Shown here: one piece after another, positions 21,717 through 24,771 of the stretch
Numbering within the stretch: position 1 is the first letter of the stretch
How the letters are laid out: each line of letters begins with the position of its first letter
NCBI GenBank assembly: GCA_038526245.1
Contig: JBCBGZ010000038.1
Location: forward strand, 1-24,771
DNA from: UBA5336 sp038526245
Lineage (GTDB): Bacteria; Pseudomonadota; Alphaproteobacteria; Caulobacterales; Hyphomonadaceae
Direction of reading: 5' to 3'
Length of the DNA: 24,771 nucleotides
Translations under genes and position numbers: made by a program
Notes under the pieces: model-generated
What the model was told of the DNA's origin: nothing
Database searches by the model: none
Seen by the model: the letters and a program-made list of their open reading frames with translations, nothing else

Positions 21717-21754
21717 TGCGCCAGTGTGTTGGTGATTTGCCGCCCGCGCAAGCG

Positions 21755-22210
21755 TCAGGTTGGATTGCGCGACCAGACGAACCTGATGTCTGGTTCTCTT
21801 TCCTCATTGGTCGAACCATCCGTGCGCTCGGCTTCCACGAAACCGTGGGCTTGATAGAAAGCAATGGCACGACTGTTCCTTGCGAACGCCCAAAGCTGAA
21901 TGGTGCTCTGGCGCTCCATTTCGCGGCGGAGCAGACGAGATCCGATCCCCAGGCGCCAGTAGGGCATCAACAGATAGAACTGCTCTATCCAGCCGGGGGA
22001 CGAGGTGAACACACCCGCAAGGGCGCCATCACTGTAAATGAGGTCTGTATTTTGCTGTTCGATCAGTACCGTGCGGAAGAATTCAAGATCTTCTTCAGGC
22101 GTATGGCAGACCGGCAGCCACGGCATCGCTGCCTCCCTAGCCGGTTTGTAGACGCGTGCAATCAGGTGCTCGTCTCCGAGCCGGGCGCGCTGAAAATGCA
22201 ATGACGTCAA
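21755..22210 (-). CDS. GNAT-family N-acetyltransferase
   Basis: At 151 aa the acetyl-CoA-binding motif A is in EQFYLLMPYWRLGIGSRLL (76-94, with RLGIGS at 86-91) and motif B is RNSRAIAFYQAHGFVEAERT (111-130). Both are diagnostic of GNAT. The substrate is not predictable. The start is TTG at 22210, with AGAGG about 6 nt upstream; no ATG gives a complete N-terminal strand. It begins 9 nt after the stop of the 94-aa unknown gene, so it belongs to the same transcript. Confidence 0.85.
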   Translation of the reverse strand: MTSLHFQRARLGDEHLIARVYKPAREAAMPWLPVCHTPEEDLEFFRTVLIEQQNTDLIYSDGALAGVFTSSPGWIEQFYLLMPYWRLGIGSRLLRREMERQSTIQLWAFARNSRAIAFYQAHGFVEAERTDGSTNEEREPDIRFVWSRNPT

Positions 22211-22219
22211 ACCAGCCTC

Positions 22220-22504
22220 TTAGTCCGCAGAATAGAACGAGAATCCCTTGCCTGGTGCATGGCGAACGTATCTCCACCAACTGGTTTGATGCACGTCCTC
22301 AACTTTGTGGTACCAGCTTTCCCAAATACCGATTTGCTCTAGTTCCGAGTTGATCCGATTGAGCGCGTCTTGAGTTGCTTTTTCTGGATCGGACGCTCTG
22401 ACAAACCGTGTGGTGAATCCTCCAGCGGGCACGCCCCTTTCGTGAGAGTCGCCAATTCCCCTGTCCTTTGCCAAGACCTCTATCGAGACACAAAAACAGG
22501 GCAT
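22220..22504 (-). CDS. Small protein of unknown function, coupled to an acyl-CoA dehydrogenase
   Basis: I do not recognise this 94-aa protein. It starts MPCFCVSIEVLAKDRGIGDS, has a central GVPAGGFTTRFVRASDPEKATQDALNRINSELEQ and ends in a Trp/Tyr/Lys-rich segment (WESWYHKVEDVHQTSWWRYV). The alternation suggests an alpha/beta fold of ferredoxin-like size, with no signal peptide and no membrane helix. The ATG at 22504 overlaps the stop of the acyl-CoA dehydrogenase gene by one base (TAATG), which supports this start and implies coupled translation. The same frame runs open further upstream, but there it only shadows the dehydrogenase. Confidence 0.6.
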   Translation of the reverse strand: MPCFCVSIEVLAKDRGIGDSHERGVPAGGFTTRFVRASDPEKATQDALNRINSELEQIGIWESWYHKVEDVHQTSWWRYVRHAPGKGFSFYSAD

Positions 22505-23670
22505 TAAAGCCGCCACATGCCGGCGAGGTTGTTCTTCTGCATGTCGCTGGAACCGCCCACGATGGGCATGCCGAGGAGGTCGCGGACGCAGCGTTCCATG
22601 TCCCAGGCGTCGGACAGGCCGTAGGCGCCGAGTACCTGCTGGCAGGTGAGCGCGATGTCCACGCCCGTGTCGGCCACGAACAGCTTCGCCATGGCGGTCT
22701 CGGCGGAGCAGGGCAGGCCTTCGCTGGCGAGCCAGGCGGAGTGGTAGAGCATGTGGCGGCAAGCGGCGAGCTTGGTGCGCGCGGAGACCAGCTTGTGGCG
22801 GATGGCCTGGTGCTGGGCGATGGGCTTGCCGAACTGGACGCGCTCCTGTGCGTAGGTCCAGGCCTCATCCACTGCGGCGCGGGCGATACCGTAGGCCACC
22901 GCCGTGATCTCGATCTTTTCCACGTCCAGGGCGCGGCCCGTGAGCATCTGGAAGCCGCGATTCCAGGTCTCCTCGCCGCCAACAATGTTCTCGACCGGGA
23001 TGGCGACATCGTCGAAATAGACATCCATGGACTTTGTGTAGCGCAGGTTCGAGTGCTCCAGCGGCTGCATGGAGACGCCGGGCGCATCGGTGGGGATGAG
23101 GATGAAGGAGAGGTTCTTGCGCTTTTCGCTCTCGGGCCCGGTGCGCACGAGGGCGTAGATATAGTCGCTCCATTCCGCGCCTGTGCACCAGCGTTTCGCG
23201 CCATTGACGATGACACTGTCACCCTCGCGCACGGCGCGCGTCTCCACGCTTGTCAGGTCGCCGCCGACATTGGGCTCTGAGAGACCGTAACAGAAGAACA
23301 TCTCCCCGCGTGCGAGCTTTGGCAGGTAGGCCTCTTTCTGGGCCTGCGTCCCGTTCTCGGCGATGTTCATGCCGCCATAGAAGGCGGCGTGGATGTAAGG
23401 CCCGGCCATGGTCGGACCGCCCTGGCAGAGTTCATCAATCACGGCTGCGGCGGCGTAGACGTCCTCGCCCGCGCCGCCAAACTCTTCGGGAATGGTCAGG
23501 CCAATGAGGCCCATATCCGCAATCTCCTTGAAGAGCGCCCGGTCCCAGGTCGCTTCCCGGTCCCAGGCGATACGCTTCTCGCGCGGCATCTTCTCGGCCA
23601 CCCAGCGCTGTAACTGTCTGCGGATTTCGGTGACGTGGTCGGGCTCGGTGGCATAGCTGGTCTGGGTCAT
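22504..23670 (-). CDS. Acyl-CoA dehydrogenase family protein
   Basis: At 388 aa it is an FAD-dependent enzyme of acyl-CoA alpha,beta-oxidation. The N-terminal helical domain includes MGLIGLTIPEEFGGAG (53-68), and the middle domain has the FAD/substrate motif YGLSEPNVGGDLTS (128-141). The C-terminal domain has AQERVQFGKPIAQHQAIRHKL. Most family members have the catalytic Glu in a Y-E-G-T motif, but here the site reads IVGGSSDMQ (370-378), with Gly372 in place of Glu. Glu251 (ALDVEKIEI) aligns with the helix-G position used by isovaleryl- and long-chain enzymes. The substrate is unknown. It overlaps the SRPBCC gene by 4 nt (ATGA) and the 94-aa gene by 1 nt. Confidence 0.9.
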   Translation of the reverse strand: MTQTSYATEPDHVTEIRRQLQRWVAEKMPREKRIAWDREATWDRALFKEIADMGLIGLTIPEEFGGAGEDVYAAAAVIDELCQGGPTMAGPYIHAAFYGGMNIAENGTQAQKEAYLPKLARGEMFFCYGLSEPNVGGDLTSVETRAVREGDSVIVNGAKRWCTGAEWSDYIYALVRTGPESEKRKNLSFILIPTDAPGVSMQPLEHSNLRYTKSMDVYFDDVAIPVENIVGGEETWNRGFQMLTGRALDVEKIEITAVAYGIARAAVDEAWTYAQERVQFGKPIAQHQAIRHKLVSARTKLAACRHMLYHSAWLASEGLPCSAETAMAKLFVADTGVDIALTCQQVLGAYGLSDAWDMERCVRDLLGMPIVGGSSDMQKNNLAGMWRL

Positions 23671-24113
23671 CGCGCGCGCTCCTCCAGGCGCTTGCGCCGC
23701 ATCTCGTGGCGCCGCTCATACATTTTGCGGAACTGTGGCGCGATCAGGGGCGTGAGCCAACCTGCATCCACGTCGCACTGGTCTGTGTAGCGACACGTAT
23801 CGCCGCTGAGCGGCTCGACGGTTAGGCGATGATTGTAGCGCCGGACGGGGCCGCCATGCTCCTCGCTGCGCATGACGAAGTTGGTGTCGTCGCGCTCCAC
23901 CACGGTCATGGTCCATTGGCCCATGGGCAGCCAGCCCCAGCGTTTCAGCCGGACAGTGTAGGGCTCTCCGAGGGCTGGCTCGCCACCCGGCAGGCCTTCA
24001 TAGGTGATTGCGCCTTCCATGCTTTCCGCCAAGGCCGCGAAGTCGACGATATCGGCCCAGAGCACATGTGCCGGTACCCCATAGTCCCAGGTGATGGAGA
24101 ACACTTTGCCCAT
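23667..24113 (-). CDS. SRPBCC-domain protein
   Basis: At 148 aa it runs from MGKVFSITWDYGVPAHVLWADIVDFAALAESMEG to a basic C-terminal helix (FRKMYERRHEMRRKRLEERAR). The opening strand and helix, the YEGLPGGEPALGEPYTVRL turn region and the long last helix fit the SRPBCC/polyketide-cyclase fold, which encloses a hydrophobic ligand. The ATG at 24113 is preferred to an upstream open stretch to 24203, which lacks the family pattern. It is the first gene of the minus-strand array, and its stop overlaps the next start by 4 nt. Placement beside acyl-CoA enzymes hints at a lipid-like ligand; this is inference. Confidence 0.78.
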   Translation of the reverse strand: MGKVFSITWDYGVPAHVLWADIVDFAALAESMEGAITYEGLPGGEPALGEPYTVRLKRWGWLPMGQWTMTVVERDDTNFVMRSEEHGGPVRRYNHRLTVEPLSGDTCRYTDQCDVDAGWLTPLIAPQFRKMYERRHEMRRKRLEERAR

Positions 24114-24196
24114 TATGCGCGGAAGCCTCGTAATTCCTGCACCGCAGCTTCCAGCGAGCCCCCGAAACCCGCAAGGAAAATCTCTAAAATGAACAA

Positions 24197-24218
24197 TGAA
24201 CATATTGAAAAATGTTCA
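24197..24218. promoter_or_regulatory. Inverted repeat in the divergent promoter region
   Basis: TGAACAT (24197-24203) and ATGTTCA (24212-24218) form a perfect 7-bp inverted repeat with an 8-nt AT-rich spacer. It stands in the AT-rich 236-nt region between the SRPBCC gene (-) and the UrcA-like gene (+). Its size and symmetry suit a dimeric repressor such as a TetR- or LacI-type protein. It overlaps the -35 element of a candidate plus-strand promoter. Confidence 0.5.
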
Positions 24219-24233
24219 AATCGACGCTACACA
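24205..24233 (+). promoter_or_regulatory. Candidate promoter of the UrcA-like gene
   Basis: TTGAAA (24205-24210), a 17-nt spacer and TACACA (24228-24233) make a plausible housekeeping promoter in an AT-rich stretch. The start would be near 24240, about 110 nt before the gene. The -35 lies inside the inverted repeat at 24197-24218, so a bound protein would block it. Confidence 0.4.
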
Positions 24234-24349
24234 CCCCACAACAACAAAAAACAATTCTGTTCCGCGGATGAGGGGGAGTGAGGCTCCTCATCGGTTTGTC
24301 TGGGCTGGCAGCGTGTCGTTGTCGGCCAAACCTCAAAGGGGCCTCACCC

Positions 24350-24667
24350 ATGCTTCGTAATTGTCTTCCTGCCCTCGCCCTCGCTTTCGCTTTTATTGCC
24401 ACGCCTGCAGTCGCGGACACGTTGGCTGATAACGATATCGACTTCGAGATTGCTCTGACAGCGTCTGCTGCCGAAACGCTGGCCAACATCAAGGCGGAGG
24501 CCTGGGCGGCCTGTGCCCCGACACCGGGCTCTGCGTCGGTCTTTGATCGAAGTCACGTCGCGCGCCGGTCCTGCCAGGACGCGCTGGTGCGGGATGTCGT
24601 CAACAAACTGGCCGATCCGAACATCACTGCGGCGCTTGAAGCCGATGCGGTGCCGTCTGAGGGCTAA
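24350..24667 (+). CDS. Small exported UrcA-like protein
   Basis: At 105 aa a clear Sec signal peptide occupies residues 1-23: MLRNCLPALALAFAFIATPAVA, with cleavage after AVA and before DT. The mature part has the pattern seen in UrcA-family proteins of Caulobacterales and Sphingomonadales. A short acidic start is followed by a helix with regular hydrophobics (ASAAETLANIKAEAWAAC), then a second helix with a cysteine (ARRSCQDALVRDVVNKL). Cys55 and Cys75 could form a disulfide. The function of the family is not known. ATG 24350 is chosen because AAAGGGG lies about 9 nt upstream and it gives the signal peptide. The stop overlaps the end of the convergent minus-strand gene by 4 nt. Confidence 0.65.
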   Translation: MLRNCLPALALAFAFIATPAVADTLADNDIDFEIALTASAAETLANIKAEAWAACAPTPGSASVFDRSHVARRSCQDALVRDVVNKLADPNITAALEADAVPSEG

Positions 24668-24771
24668 TTCCCCGTCAGGTCTGGCTTACGCTTCTCCATG
24701 GTGGCTTTCACGGCCTCGACCCGGTCGTCGAGATAGTTCGACACGCTCTCCCAGCCGACGCTGGCATCCAT
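24664..24771 (-). CDS. Enoyl-CoA hydratase/isomerase (crotonase) family protein, C-terminal end (partial)
   Basis: On the minus strand 35 codons run from the window edge to a TAG. They read MDASVGWESVSNYLDDRVEAVKATMEKRKPDLTGN, and the edge cuts the protein, so the first Met is not its start. The ending D-R-x-E-A-V-x-A-x-M-E-K-R-K-P-x-x-T-G is typical of the last helix of crotonase-type enzymes, which hydrate or isomerise CoA thioesters. This fits the acyl-CoA genes nearby, but the catalytic region lies outside the window. Confidence 0.65.
   Translation of the reverse strand: MDASVGWESVSNYLDDRVEAVKATMEKRKPDLTGN

Noticed and set aside
22468..23280. Plus-strand 270-codon frame opposite the acyl-CoA dehydrogenase
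   Set aside because: It is fully antisense to a clear enzyme gene, with no domain or start signal.

Overview
The window is high-GC alphaproteobacterial chromosome. About two thirds of it is the conserved ribosomal-protein supercluster (S10, spc and alpha operons, all on +). The last third is a mixed accessory region of metabolic, regulatory and chaperone genes. Three things point to Alphaproteobacteria: the order secY-adk-rpsM-rpsK-rpoA-rplQ with no rpmJ after secY, a small NDUFS6-like zinc-finger protein, and a UrcA-like exported protein. I lean towards the Caulobacterales/Hyphomonadaceae side of the class, but that placement is inference from protein style and not a search result.

Layout. 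(1) 1-715: the last codons of tuf (EF-Tu), a strong intrinsic terminator, then a small exported SRPBCC-domain protein sitting between tuf and rpsJ. (2) 716-12884: a leader with a candidate promoter, then rpsJ-rplC-rplD-rplW-rplB-rpsS-rplV-rpsC-rplP-rpmC-rpsQ-rplN-rplX-rplE-rpsN-rpsH-rplF-rplR-rpsE-rpmD-rplO-secY-adk. Most junctions are 1-22 nt apart or overlap (1, 4 or 8 nt), so the array is probably co-transcribed and translationally coupled. (3) 12885-15457: a second, well-formed promoter (TTGACG-N16-TATAAC) and leader hairpin, then rpsM-rpsK-rpoA-rplQ and a 12-bp-stem terminator. (4) 15458-18351: a TetR-family regulator behind a perfect 26-bp palindrome, a zf-CHCC zinc-finger protein (-), an unrecognised 149-aa protein (-), and a YadG-like ABC ATPase (+) with no permease beside it. 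(5) 18352-24113: a close-packed minus-strand array. In transcription order it reads SRPBCC protein, acyl-CoA dehydrogenase, 94-aa unknown, GNAT acetyltransferase, lysophospholipid-acyltransferase-like protein, acyl-CoA-dehydrogenase-like flavoprotein, dnaJ. (6) 24114-24771: an AT-rich divergent promoter region with an inverted repeat, a small exported UrcA-like protein (+), and the C-terminus of a crotonase-type enzyme (-) running off the end.

The most unusual points are a helix-hairpin-helix domain fused to the C-terminus of ribosomal protein L3, an insertion of about 25 residues in the N-terminal domain of L6, the perfect palindrome in front of the TetR gene, a sigma-32-like promoter and an absent Shine-Dalgarno at dnaJ, and the acyl-CoA/lipid cluster with its small uncharacterised coupled protein. 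No tRNA, rRNA, CRISPR array, insertion sequence or phage gene was seen. No single gene set looks like a complete new defence or mobile system.
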